The notes beneath the pieces were generated by a model that saw only the letters and a list, made by a program, of their open reading frames with translations, was not told where the DNA came from and searched no databases. 64,000 nucleotides of DNA, taken from positions 20,684,353 through 20,748,352 of the forward strand of contig CAXIPT010000001.1 in assembly GCA_964030475.1 (NCBI GenBank), given 5' to 3'. Of this stretch, positions 35,632 through 46,953 are shown one piece after another. Origin of the DNA: Tethya wilhelma. Taxonomy: Eukaryota > Porifera > Demospongiae > Tethyida > Tethyidae. How positions within the stretch are numbered: the first letter of the stretch is position 1; every line of letters begins with the position of its first letter. Made by a program: the position numbers and the translations under genes.

Positions 35632-36534
35632 TTACTTCCTCTCTATTACTTCCCATATAGGTGCTGTACTTAGCACTGTGTTGAAACCAGTTTCCTGTAC
35701 ATGTATGCATGGTTAATTAAAATAAATTATTAATGTATTATAATGACAATGTTACGACAAATGATCAGTCTGTTCTAGCTATAAATTTAATATAGTGTGT
35801 ATTATACAACAGTCAGGCTTATACCTGGGCCTCTTGAGCCAGAGTACAACAGTAGCACAGTTGTATAAGGCAGAAATCACCAATTCCAGATCCCTATTAT
35901 AATAATAAATTTATTATTATAATGCACATTATAATTATAATAATATGCATGCATAATAACAAAACTATCATAATGAAATTAATATACAAATGACTCATTG
36001 AGGAATTCAAATTAATAATTATCTGTCATATGCATACTATATTATGCCAATAATATGCATATAGATGCAGCATTACATACCGGAATTTCTTTTGCTTGAC
36101 GAATTTTTCCTCGGATGTAAGAGCGAAAAATCGCCCCTGAACAGGGTACCAGATGTGAAACGCTCACCCGATCACCAACAGCTGCTGCTACCTTAGAGCT
36201 AACATACCAAGGAAAGCAGAACGTCATCACACCTGCATGACATTAACATTTTTTTTTGATCATAAATTAATACAACAACAGCAAAAACAAAATTGGTTAG
36301 ATTTGCCAATTTATATTTATTTGATACTTGTCTGCACGAGCAAGCATTGGCCATGGTAGCTCAAGAGGTCCTTTAGGTTTGGGATTGTTCATAAATATTA
36401 GACAGTTTAATTTGAATTTTTAGCATGCATGCGTGCAATCAGAGAGCCTACAATAAACTTATTATAGCCAACTTACAGGTGGTATAGTCATTAAAACACC
36501 CAAAGAGACCATTATTCCAAGAGTTCTGAGACAT
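35632..36534 (-). CDS. PLAC8-family Cys-rich protein d, 113 aa
   Basis: Exons (5' to 3'): 36534-36477, 36232-36081, 35893-35825, 35694-35632; 114 codons with stop. The most canonical copy: NGLFGCFNDYTTC, VMTFCFPWYVSSKVAAAVGD, RSYIRGKIRQAKEIPGSGIGDF, then CLIQLCYCCTLAQEAQ with closely spaced cysteines, and a final exon ending IWEVIERK. The variable loop between AVGD and RSYIRG has a Cys (SHLVPCSGAIF). It lies first in the direction of transcription and is separated from copy c by about 1.2 kb of AT-rich DNA (34456-35631) in which I see no gene. Confidence 0.83.
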
Positions 36535-37284
36535 GATTGTTTTAATAGCTGCACAATGTCATGCGAAGATCTAGAGGATGTCGACTGATAACCAAAGGCT
36601 AGAATCTGATGGCAAGTTTCTCAGCAAAGTTTAAGCTGCTAGAAGGTTCAATCAAGGTATACGTATATAGCTAGTACGTATGTATTAACTACTACAAAAT
36701 TTGTGATGCTATTTATATATGCAAGACAACTGCATGGGCAGCATGCGGTCAAATGCGATTTTGATAGTTTAAAATTCTATGAAAGCATTGGAAATTTAAA
36801 ACACAAACCATGCAATAATAATAATAAACAGAGTTCCAACTTTATTTATTCTTAAGGTGTCATGATTATCTTTTTGCAATGCAAATATTATTGATATTAA
36901 CACCGAGGGCAACTTCAATCATTGTGGTGGTTTACTTTTTGATGTTTTCATTCATGATGATGTGTACACCACAGACCTAGGATCATCTGCATGCAATGTA
37001 CGAGGTAATCATGGTAACAGAAAAGGACTTGGTCGAGAAAGCAATGCGTGGTATGGTGGTTTTGGCTTGCCTACCAAAAAAATCCACTTATTTATACTAA
37101 AATTTACCACAATATTGTACTTTGACCTCCTAGTAATGAAAAGGGCGTGGTTCTAATCACCTTCTGACAACCTCCTCTTGCCTCTTGACCTCAAGTGAAG
37201 CTACAAAAGCTGTGAGACAGTCACTCAGTCACTCAGTCATTCAGTCTCTCTGCCAGTCAGTCGTTATACAAAAAGAAGAAAACC
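36535..37284. other. Intergenic, upstream of trefoil gene 4
   Basis: No supported gene in the distal part. Just before the ATG at 37285 is a short run of CACTCAGT/CAGTCAGT repeats (about 37218-37262), probably the 5' UTR or promoter-proximal region of the + strand gene. Confidence 0.4.
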
Positions 37285-38651
37285 ATGGCCTATAATCCTC
37301 AGCAAGGTTACCCAGCACCTCAACAGGGCTACCCAGCTCCCCAGCAAGGCGGCTATGTACAGCCGCAACAAGGATATCCCGCTCCACAACAGGGATACCC
37401 CGCACCCCAGCAACAGCAGGGCTATCCAGGCTACGCACCACAACAGCAGGGTTATCCAGCTCCTCAGCAAGGCTACCCGGCACCCCAGCAAGGATACACT
37501 CAACAGCCCCAGCCTGTTGCAGCAGCTGTAAGTACTGTTTGTGGTTTTTTGGTGGATTTCATAACTAATAGTCTATAAAACTACTCAGCCATCTGTGACA
37601 TAACAGCGTGACAGTGTCGGTCACAGCTTCAACTGTTAGTTGGCATAAAATTTTGAGTATCCATCTTTATGCAAAATATATTATGATGTTTGACACTTGG
37701 GAGTGTCACAAATCCATGCCAAAATTGTATTATCCAGGGGGATCTACTCAAAATGTGGCCACATCAAAAAGACTGTGTTCCCACTCAATGGATTGTGACT
37801 CCAAAACAAACATGTACATGTATTGGTTTGCTGCATGTAACTCTGGCTTGAGATTAATTTAGTGCCTATAAGCAGACAATGTAGCCAACTGGTGGCTTAG
37901 CAATTCAAAATACGGTGCAGTGCTTATAAGGACATTGTATTAGTGTATTTTCTACGTGTGATTGTGTACATCATAGTTCCCCTCAGTCACGACTCATCAT
38001 TTGACACCATCTAAGTCATGTGGGTGTCTCTGCTGTTAGTTCTGTGAATCTTTATACATGGCTATACACATGTCATAGTTCCCATTTGTTGTCACATGAT
38101 CCTAATGTTTATTCATAGCTAGTTCTCTATAGCATACAGTGCTGTGTAGGTGTTAGGGTACACTGGGTGTTGTGACTTGTGGTTCTAATTCAGTGTTTCT
38201 TTTTTCTTGTTAAAGATGGTTCCTTGGTCATTTCTGAATGTGTGGGTGTAACTATAATTATAGCTACCATCAGTTATCATTTGAAACCCCTTTTCAGTAT
38301 GAATGTTGCTGTATCAACTATCGCAGAATGGCCAACACTTTTCTATTCATATTACCCAATGCACAGAGTATTGCTTCCAACACAATCAGTTTCACTACAA
38401 CTACACAAAGTCTTTCTACATCACCATTGAGTATCAATACACTGTAGCAAAATGCATGCATGTGTAAAGATAATATATCTTTTTGCTTTGATTTCTACAT
38501 AAACACAAGCATTCACACCACCTATTTTATTTTATATTATGTAGGTTCAAGGTGGCTTTCCCCCGGCTCAGGGTACACCTCCATCTGCTCCTCAGGGACA
38601 ACAGGTACCATATGCCATTCACAGGTTACTTATATGTAGTCCACATGACTG

Positions 38652-38713
<62 letters not shown>

Positions 38714-38848
38714 TACCTACTGGACAGCAACCTGTTGCAGCTGCTCCTGCTCAACCTCAAGTGCCCCAGCTACCAACTGGTTTCAATGTTCTTGTAAGTA
38801 TGCTTGTTTGTTTGTTTGAAGTAGAGAATGCCTATAGTTTATGAAACA

Positions 38849-38888
<40 letters not shown>

Positions 38889-39039
38889 ATGCACATACAC
38901 ACACATACACACACTTGTTGTTTTTTGTACACAGTTAAAAGTCACAACGNNNNNNNNNNNNNAATGGGCAATATCGAAAGCTACACAGTTTGTGTGTGTG
39001 TATTTATAATAGAGTTAACAATTGTGTGTGCTTATGTGA

Positions 39040-39108
<69 letters not shown>

Positions 39109-41898
39109 CATTTCAAGTATCTCTTCCTTCTTTCAGGATGCATTTAAGTCTGGCAACGTCATTCAACTCATAGCCAGGGCCAATGGCTATCCTCTCACCA
39201 CTGACAAAGGAAAGTTTATCGCCAAAGGTGTTCTCGGCAAGGAAACTAGTAAGTTCCACTCAAGTATTGCAATGTAACACTTTAAAAAAAAAATTGGTGT
39301 ATTGAAGATGGGGAAATTTATTGATGTTGATTGTTTTGTCACTTATAATAATTATTTTTATTTTGTATGGCCATGCATGCACAATTTGTACTGAATTGGT
39401 TGAAGTTGGGAAAATTATATCCACCTGAAATTTGGAGACTTTTTGCAGGCGAAAAATTTTCAATCTGTACATGTGCATGTATGTATGTATGTATGTATGG
39501 ATGTATGTATGGATGTATGGATGTATGTGTGTAATGGATTATGACTCCATGTGTAGGTAATTTGGTTGTCGTGGTTCCCTCTGGTGCTGCGCCTGGGGTG
39601 ATCATGCTCCACAATGCCGTCAACAAGGGATTCCATCTCTCTCTCAACAAGAAGGGAGTCTTTGAAGTGGTGAGTATCATTGATTAGAGTGTTATATTGC
39701 AATACTTGAGCAGTTTCCTTAAATGTGTATATTAGTGTATTGAGCTAGACCCATTTTTCACTTTATCGACCCTTAGCCTCGTACCCAGGCCACTCCCCCT
39801 TTTTAGTGTTTCACGCTATCAACCCTTTCCTATAATATTATAGCTCACAAATTGGGTGTAACTTGATAGACTAATGTGACACAGCTGTAGTTCACTGTTG
39901 ACATTGTCTACATGTCTCTACTTTCTTTTTTTACTTAACTTCATGCATTTCATCTCTCTACTTCCTACAACTTCCTCCCTTTTCTCTACTTTATCTCACA
40001 GAACACCAAAGCCAACAAGTGGTGCCACTTCAAGCCCATGGTTCAACAGGACAACTATGTGTGTTTCATGTCAGTGGAGACGGGCAATTACATGGGGTTT
40101 GGATCGGATGGACAGCCTACGACACCCGCCGGTCCTCTTGAGGAGTCTTCCCAGTTCTTTGTCAGAGTGGAGGTACGTGTGTCATTGTGTGTGTGTGTGT
40201 GTGTGTGTGTTAGCCTCGTTCCTAAGGTCTCTTCCATTCACTACTAAAGGAGCCTGGTACATATAAGACTATCATATATAGAATTTGTAAGTATACGAGG
40301 CTCATGTTTTCAATCATTAATACCTACTGGGAGAGAGAAAGTGTCTGAGAACAAATAAGGTTGTGTATTTGTATGCTATACATTAAATGTACTTAATTCA
40401 ATGATTGCAGAAACAAGTCCATCCTCATTCTACTCCTATCACGGTTTTCGGACGTCCTTCAATTGCTGTGAGTTCGCAAAGACATGCCATCATGTCTATG
40501 AGGTATGTCTTACCCTTCTCTATCTTCCTTACATGCAGAACAAGCTTCGCAATGAGTCCATCGTTCAAATCTATGCCAAGGGCTACAACCAATTCCTCTC
40601 CATCAATCCCAATGGTATCATCATGACCACTGCTAATGGCAGTGACCAACATAGTAAGTACTGTACGAGTACCTGTGTAGCTCATGTGACTGTCACATGA
40701 CTCATTAAACCACACCCCTTACATCACTGTAGCCTTCTTCAAGTTGGTGGATCGTGGTATGGGTATCTACTCCTTCAACACACGCAAGTACCCTGGCTAT
40801 CGTATTAGGATGGACAATTTTGTCATGAGTGGAAAGGTACGACTAAACTGTTCACGAATAGTCATGCATTCTAGTTCACTAGAATATGCACATATCAAGT
40901 AGCTTGGCCTTTTCTCGAGATGTTTTTGGGAGTACCAGAGTAGATATTGGGAGTAGTTTCTATCAGGTTTTAATAGCCTCCAAGAAAGCTGAATCACCCC
41001 CACAAGGCACTATATAGGCTCATGTAATCACTCTCTGTGAGTTTCATTTCTGGATAGTGAGTTGGGAAAGGAGGCTAACAGAACTCACCCTACGTACTGA
41101 ATGTAAATGTACACTTAACATTGTTTTTTGTCTCTTAATTCCTTTCTCCCCAGGGTCCTGCTGATCTTACTTCTGACTTTAGATTGAAGGAGAATGCTGA
41201 TGGATCTTTATGTTTTGAGTCAGTGACCAGCCCAGGAGCTCTGATCGGCATCCAAGCCGGTGGTGCCGTGAGGAACAATCTACACCTCTTCCTTGTGGTA
41301 AGTCGATTCACTCAAGGTTACTGTGTAATCTTCTAGAGCCTGATATCCTGGTTCTATGATTATAGTCTCTTGACAAAGAGGTAGCTGTGAATATATAGCT
41401 TGAAGAACAAACCTTGTACAACTAGGCCTTCCCCAGCCTAGAACTATGCATACCGTATAACGGGAAAGTTTTGTGGTATTAAACTTTCGTGAACGTCTCT
41501 AGTCAAGCATTTTTGCATTATAACTTTCACGGATGAGCTGTGCGAGCCCATATGTAAATATATTACGGAGAATTTTCCAGATAAGAACTTTCATGGATGG
41601 ATCATGATCTGCAAAAAACACATAAGTTAAACCCCACGAAACTTTCCCACTATACGGTAATAATGGAAGTATAAATATTAATATCATACATGTAGATTCT
41701 GTCAATGTGCTATCACAGTGTATTTTTTGTTGATTTTTTCTATAGACTATTCAAAAGTTTGGAACCTCAGAGACCATTACCAAGTAAGTGTTGTAGCTTG
41801 AACATGATGTATATATCAAGTTCATAGAATCTGATACATTTATTAACCCCTTTCTCCCTGCTCTGTTCTGTTCTTTCAGGGTGCCCCTTGAACCTTGA
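37285..41898 (+). CDS. Tandem beta-trefoil-like protein 4, 418 aa, with PQQGYPA repeats
   Basis: Exons: 37285-37527, 38545-38604, 38713-38793, 39137-39248, 39557-39669, 40002-40172, 40411-40467, 40539-40653, 40733-40836, 41154-41297, 41746-41783, 41880-41898; 419 codons with stop. Residues 1-81 are near-perfect heptad-like repeats of P-Q-Q-G-Y-P-A. Residues 82-128 are Pro/Gln-rich. Trefoil-like domain 1 is 129-260 ([30 protein letters not shown]). The linker is 261-279 (FGRPSIA). Domain 2 is 280-418 ([51 protein letters not shown]). It is the most diverged of the four copies, yet the intron positions and phases are the same. A 13-N gap (38950-38962) lies in an intron. GYP-type repeats are common in membrane-adaptor and phase-separating proteins; any such role here is inference. 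Confidence 0.88.
41453..41657. repeat. CCGTATA-ended MITE, about 205 bp, in last large intron of trefoil gene 4
   Basis: TA-CCGTATAACGGGAAAGTTTTG at the left and CGAAACTTTCCCACTATACGG-TA at the right form inverted ends flanked by TA. The interior is full of TTTCGTGG-like words. Related sequence is present at 16.5-16.7, 49.7, 54.7-54.8 and 57.4-58.0 kb. Confidence 0.75.
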
Positions 41899-42270
41899 GC
41901 TAGATGATGACTTGGCAAAAAACCCTCATACCTGTCAAACTTTATAATTAAATACATGTAATTCTCAGTGTTTAGCTCTACACTGCTGTTTAATTTTTAT
42001 GTTACAATAATGAATTAGTATAGAAATTAATAGTATTGTTGTATGATTGAAATAATTAATACGATTATCATCAATCTCAATACTGCATGATGCATAATTA
42101 TGATTGTACAATATTAATGTTGACTCTAGCTATAATTATGCAAAGGAGGTCAATAGCAGGCCTGTGTTATACTATTGCACGAATTAAAGCAATACATGCA
42201 TATAATGATTCTTGGGTCACAATTAAAGCATTATACAGTACTGCATGGCAGTCAGAAACGAACCAGGCCC

Positions 42271-42348
42271 CTAGTCTGGCGTATCCAGACCCTTTACACG
42301 CGCGCTAAAACTACGCGCGGGAAAAAGGGTCTGGATACGCCAGACTAG
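42271..42348. repeat. Near-perfect 78-bp hairpin (CTAGTCTGGCGTATCCAGAC)
   Basis: CTAGTCTGGCGTATCCAGAC followed by CCTTT is mirrored by AAAGG and then GTCTGGATACGCCAGACTAG. Between them is a short GC-rich loop (ACGCGCGCTAAAACTACGCGCG) that is itself partly palindromic. It is a compact foldback element about 110 bp upstream of the CD225-like gene start. Confidence 0.8.
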
Positions 42349-42460
42349 AGTCATTACATGACGCCTAGCTTATTTAGATTCCAGGCTATTCATTTATAGT
42401 GATTCTCTGAAACGTAAGTATATAGACTTCTCTTATGGTGTGGCTCTGAGTCTCGGCAGT

Positions 42461-44570
42461 ATGGACTCTCGTGACAATGACCAGAAAATACTGGGGGAGG
42501 TGAGTTTTATATAATTATAGAGACTATATAATTCCATGCCTTTTAGTTTACTTGTAGTACTGATAAAGCTTGGGTCACAGTCTACTGAGCTCACTCAGCG
42601 TAGCCTAGTCACTGATTTACAGTGACTCAATGTCATTACTGATTATCAAATGGCATGGGTTAATGTTTTATAAAAATTATAGTGACTCAACCTTCTCCTC
42701 CCAATACATCTGCAGAAACCCCCAGAATATGGAATGGAAGCTATACCACCAGCACACTCTGCCGAAGTCAGTCAATCTAACTATACTGTATTGACATCAG
42801 GTGGTGGACTACCCAGGAAACTTTACCCACACGACTTCTTGGTGTTCTCCCTGATGATTGCAATAGGGTGTGGATTTGTTAATGTGTTTACATTGATCTT
42901 TTCAATACCTGGTGTCGTCATGTCTGTTTTGGTAAGTGTCATAATCACTTAATGATTGTACTTTACAAGGATGACCCAGTGGCGTAGGGAGGGGGGGTGC
43001 TTTGGGTGCTCGAGCACCCCCTTTGCCGCTGACCGGAAGCGCAAAAATATTTAATAATTGGATTTATCAATAAGTAATCAAGCCTTTAGAATCACTTTTT
43101 CTTACTTGTTTGTTGTTAGAAGCTATTTTCCAAGCTCATTTATGTCTAAGCTCTTGATAAACAAACTTCAGAACCGTTTAGTTGACGCTAGGTTGATCGA
43201 AAGCGCTCAGCAGTTTGCTTTTAGCAATAGTTCAAAGGTCACGGTATCGATCACGTGACCCAAAAGTGGGCGTGGCACTCCAAAATTTTCCGCGCGCGCT
43301 ACGCGCGCACAATTTTAGCACCCTCTTACTCTAAATCCTGGCTACGCCCCTGATGACCTACTTTGTTTGCCACTGGCTCTTTAGAGTCTTTACTGTGAGT
43401 TTGAAATGTATCATTGCCATGCTGCATGCATGCATAAAGAATTTCGTTATAAACTATAAACGATTTCAAATTAACAAATTATCCAGGTGTATAATTCGAG
43501 TATCAGAATCTGATGTTGCATACATGTTACCCATGTGTTGAATTTGAAGTACCAATTTCAAATGGGCAATATTGTGTTAGGACAATTTTCGTGGGTCATG
43601 CCGGATCAGTTGCTTCAGTTGCTACGTATGTATTAATAGCAATAGTACGTAGCAATAGTATACTATATGAGTTCATAACTGCTCGTGTGTTGTTAAGTGG
43701 GTCTATAAAGTAGTACATGTATAATTTAATTACTTTTGGTCAGCATTACCACATTCATTTATGTATGTCATTCAATAATATTATTTGTGTAGCGATTATC
43801 GATGTACAGACTGTATTGAGTGCATTCTAAGTCCTTAGCTAACGTTGAGTCATTTATTTTTTTGATGGACTGGACTTTATGCATGGGGTTATTTAGTGTG
43901 GTACACAAATTTTACTATTGTTTACAGATTTTGAAGGCAGGAAGTTACATTACTGGCTTCCACAGGCATAATTTGATGATGAAATCACCCTAAATAAGAA
44001 TGCCAACTGCACTAAGCTAGTTGTCTGGTTGTTCTCACAGCCAAACTAGAATCATAATTATCATGACATGCAATTTTTCACTTATACTTGATTTTTTTCC
44101 ATTTTGCTGATTTGTCAAGATTGATAGAATAATATTATACTACATAATTGATTTCAGACTGTACAGCCGAAAATAAATTTGACTATTTGGACTATGACCA
44201 TCACACTGTCAAATTAAAATCCCGGTCAATATTTTCGGCTATACGGTATATTGCACTGTATTAAAATTAATATTTTCAGCTACACGCGGTATGTTGCACA
44301 GTTAAATTTTGTAAGAATGGCATAATGATATATAACACTCTGACTTCTTCCCTGTAGTCCTCATCCTCTTCAAACAGAGGACTCTACTCTCGTGGGAAAT
44401 TATACTCTAAAGTTGCCGTTGGTCTGTCAATGACGGCACTACTGGTTGGAATGATAGTGTTTTTCCTTGGAACACTGTTTGCAGCTCTTTATGTGGTCTG
44501 GATTTTCACGTGTAGATTTACCATAAATGTTGATGTTTGTGATGGTCAAGACTTCTGGGGACAACGTTAG
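42461..44570 (+). CDS. CD225/IFITM-like two-membrane-segment protein D1, 155 aa
   Basis: Exons: 42461-42499, 42716-42931, 44358-44570; 156 codons with stop. Exon 2 opens with KPPEYGMEA, a PPxY motif followed by an acidic/hydrophobic residue, placed as in vertebrate IFITM proteins. Further on are LPRKLYPHDFLVFSL and the first hydrophobic segment (MIAIGCGFVNVFTLIFSIPG), rich in small residues and with a Cys. Exon 3 gives a polar loop ending GKLYSKVAVGLSMTALLVG, equivalent to the A..S..A...N..AL..G signature of CD225, then the second hydrophobic helix. It ends with a Cys-containing tail (CRFTINVDVCDGQDFWG). Known role of the family: membrane proteins of the endosome and plasma membrane; vertebrate IFITMs restrict enveloped-virus entry. 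Antiviral activity here is not shown. Family assignment is by motif layout. Confidence 0.72.
42977..43352. mobile_element. Non-autonomous element ending CAGTGGCGTAG...CTACGCCCCTG, 376 bp
   Basis: Left end CAGTGGCGTAGGGAGG and right end CCTGGCTACGCCCCTG are imperfect inverted repeats. ATGACC occurs directly on both sides (42971-42976 and 43353-43358) as a target duplication. No transposase frame. It lies in intron 2 of gene D1. A relative with matching internal blocks (GTGGGCGTGGC..TCCAAAA, ATCCTGG) lies around 60.0 and 60.9 kb. Confidence 0.75.
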
Positions 44571-44945
44571 CTTTAGAACACATACAGATCCATAGTGTGT
44601 AGTCCAAGCCTACTGCAAATATATGATTACTTAATTATTCAGTACGTAGCAGTGCTATTATTATTATTATAATGAATTGTGCCATTATTATCATTTATTC
44701 TATGTTATTATATCCATCACTATTGTTTAATTTCACCATGCGCATATCATTTTGATATGTGTGCGCATTCGTGCCAGCAGCAAGTTTTCGCGATATGTAC
44801 TCGTTTCGCGCGTTCTTTGGCCACCGCGCAAGCGGTCAAGCCCCGGCATGCACGCACATATGCGCACAGGATCGGAATTTCCGGGGAACGAGGCTATTTT
44901 ACTGAAGTTTCTACTATAATATTGTCTCTTGTCAAATATATCATA
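44571..44945. repeat. Flank of D2 start with repeated GCGC-rich block
   Basis: About 44705-44893 is repeated at about 49332-49522: CATGCGCATAT, AAGTTTTCGCGATATGTACT, TTTCGCGCGTTCTTTGG, AGGATCGGAATTTC and GGGGAACGAGGCTA. Both copies precede an ATGGAC... segment resembling the first exon of the CD225-like genes, so the block is either a repeat or duplicated promoter DNA. GGAACGAGGCTA is also the end of a small element seen at 61.1 kb. Confidence 0.6.
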
Positions 44946-45493
44946 ATGGACCCTCATCAATCTAATCAGGAATTATTCGTAAGTTAAAAAACACAACAAC
45001 AACTCAGAACACAATTTTTTCCCCTGTTTATAGAATTATGTGGGTAGTTTCTGAATTGAGTCATGCACTCGATCATGAGTCAGGCCAGCTAGCTATAGTA
45101 ATTAGTATATTATTATCTATGGCTATATAATAAACTTACTCAATGTTGTACAAACTAGACTAGTTCATATTCAGAGATAGCTATATTTATAATTTACTTT
45201 CAAATTATTGCTTTCACTTCCGAATTCCAATATATACACAGGCTGATGATCCACCTAAGTATGAATTCGAAGTTACTGAGCAAACACAGTCTGCTGAATT
45301 TGAAATCAGTGGCACTGGCATAGGTGGACCATTACATCAACCTAACTATACGGTAGTGACACAAACTGGACTACCTTGGAAACTTTGGCCACATGACTTC
45401 CTTGAATTCTCCCTGATGGTTGCAATAGCATGTGGATTTATTAATGTGTTTACATTGATCTTTTCAATACCTGGTGTCGTCATGTCTGTTATG
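44946..45493 (+). pseudogene. CD225/IFITM-like copy D2, exons 1-2 only on this strand
   Basis: Exons 44946-44978 (MDPHQSNQELF) and 45242-45493 keep an open frame with intact splice sites. Exon 2 has DDPPKYEFEV (PPxY) and then LPWKLWPHDFLEFSLMVAIACG with the first hydrophobic segment ending IPGVVMSVM. The exon that should carry the second membrane segment is not found downstream in this orientation. A related exon 3 with its intron lies inverted at 46954-47800, and only a 3' fragment lies in the right orientation at 48179-48291. As assembled the gene is incomplete. A scaffolding error is a real alternative, because an N lies at 46953. Confidence 0.6.
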
Positions 45494-45566
45494 GTAAGTA
45501 TAATAATAATTATATTATTATTTAGCACAGAACTATCATTCATCATGATCACTGACACACAGTATA

Positions 45567-45783
45567 CAGTCGAACCTCTGATAGTGGACCCTCCGATATA
45601 GGAACACCGTGATGTAAACCTCTCAACAAAGGATGATTCTTAGTTCCCAAATATTCCAATTCCCTATTGTAGCAATACAAACAGAACCTCCGAGAAGAGG
45701 ACAACCTCTATGCAAATTAAGAACAAACAAGCTGAATTTACATTGTCCCCAAATTAATTGTCCTTTGTTCGGAGGTTTCACTG
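45567..45783. mobile_element. 217-bp MITE with the same ends as the Tigger element
   Basis: TA-CAGTCGAACCTCTGATAG at the left and CGGAGGTTTCACTG-TA at the right. The terminal 12 bases match those of the full-length element at 6680-9828 and the TA duplication is present. No coding sequence. It is probably a deletion derivative mobilised in trans. Confidence 0.85.
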
Positions 45784-46021
45784 TATATATTAATGGTTGC
45801 TTGCAATTACATGGAATGCTACACATAGGAAACAGTGGTCATGCAGTCATATGTTTGGAAATTGATTTTCAAAGACATGCTACCAGTAAAGTCTATCATA
45901 TGCACAAAATCCACAATGAAGCCATGGGCCGGATCAAAGCCATGCAATTTTGCTGAATAGAATTGTATATGACACTGTAGATGATGCTGATCACATGCAT
46001 GCATGAGCACTATATTATATC

Positions 46022-46421
46022 ACAAGTAGTAAAAATTTTTAAAAAATAAGCAGTGTAGGAATGGGTATAGTGCTGTAAAAAGTATTGGAACAAGGAATGG
46101 TTTCAATTTCGACACATGACTACTTCATTTTCAGTTTTGATCCCTCCGCATAGCTAATTGTTATAAAGTTAAAAGCTTTAAAGAATGATCTGTACTTGAA
46201 TATCACATTTTATCACATTAAATGTAATGGTTCAATTTTTTGCCATTCTGCTAAAAAGTTGGATAAAACATATATCTGGCAGGATTAGATTACTGACCCA
46301 GACCTGGGTACAAAAAATGAAGTAGTCATGTGCCGAAATTGAAACCATTCCTTGTTCCAATACTTTTTACAGCACTACCCATTCCTACACTGCTAATTTT
46401 TTAAAAATTTTTACTACTTGT
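46022..46421. repeat. Palindromic family P, copy at 46.0 kb
   Basis: ACAAGTAGTAAAAATTTTTA...TAAAAATTTTTACTACTTGT with inner inverted blocks (CACATGACTACTTCATTTT / AAAATGAAGTAGTCATGTG). The tail to about 46793 matches the tail of the copy at 14.5 kb, including CAAAGTTGGCTCAACA and CTCTGGAAAT. Confidence 0.85.
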
Positions 46422-46793
46422 TCATTCACTTTTTTCAACACTACAGTGTGGAGACAATCAGAGACTGGTTAGTCCCTACAAAAAGCTTGAGTTATCTGAG
46501 TAGCAGCTATATTGTCTGCAAGAGCAGCTAAATTAAATGCGCATGCGCATTAAATGCCACGTGGATAAATGACCTTTGGCCTCTACCTAAAAGATGGCTA
46601 CATTGAAGTACATGAATTTATACTCTAAGTTTCCAAGCTCTCTAGTTTTTGTTTAGGCTTATTTGTGTTGAAAACGGGTATAAAGGAATGTAGTACCTAT
46701 GAAAAGAACTTACTTTGTACTGTCAAAGTTGGCTCAACACATTCTGGTTCTCTGGAAATGCTTTTCAAGTAAGTCAGTTAGGAAGTAAGTTAG

Positions 46794-46911
46794 ACAAGTA
46801 GTAAAAATTTCAAAAAAATAAGTAGTGTAGGAATGGGCAGTGTGGTAAAAAGTATTGAAACAAGGCATGGTCTCAATTTCGGCACATGACTACTTCATTT
46901 TTATTCTTGAT
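46794..46911. repeat. Palindromic family P, solitary left arm
   Basis: ACAAGTAGTAAAAATTTC through GGCACATGACTACTTCATTTT, directly after the tail of the preceding copy, with no right arm. About 40 bases further is a single N (46953), after which the inverted CD225-like exon begins. Confidence 0.75.
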
Positions 46912-46953
46912 CACTTATAATTATGGATTTTCAGCGTTGTGTTGCGATGATCN

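Noticed and set aside
42461..44570. Assignment of the D genes to tetraspanins or MS4A/CD20
   Set aside because: Only two hydrophobic segments are present, with no CCG motif or large extracellular loop. PPxY plus PHDFLVFSL and the YSKVA...AL..G block fit CD225 better.
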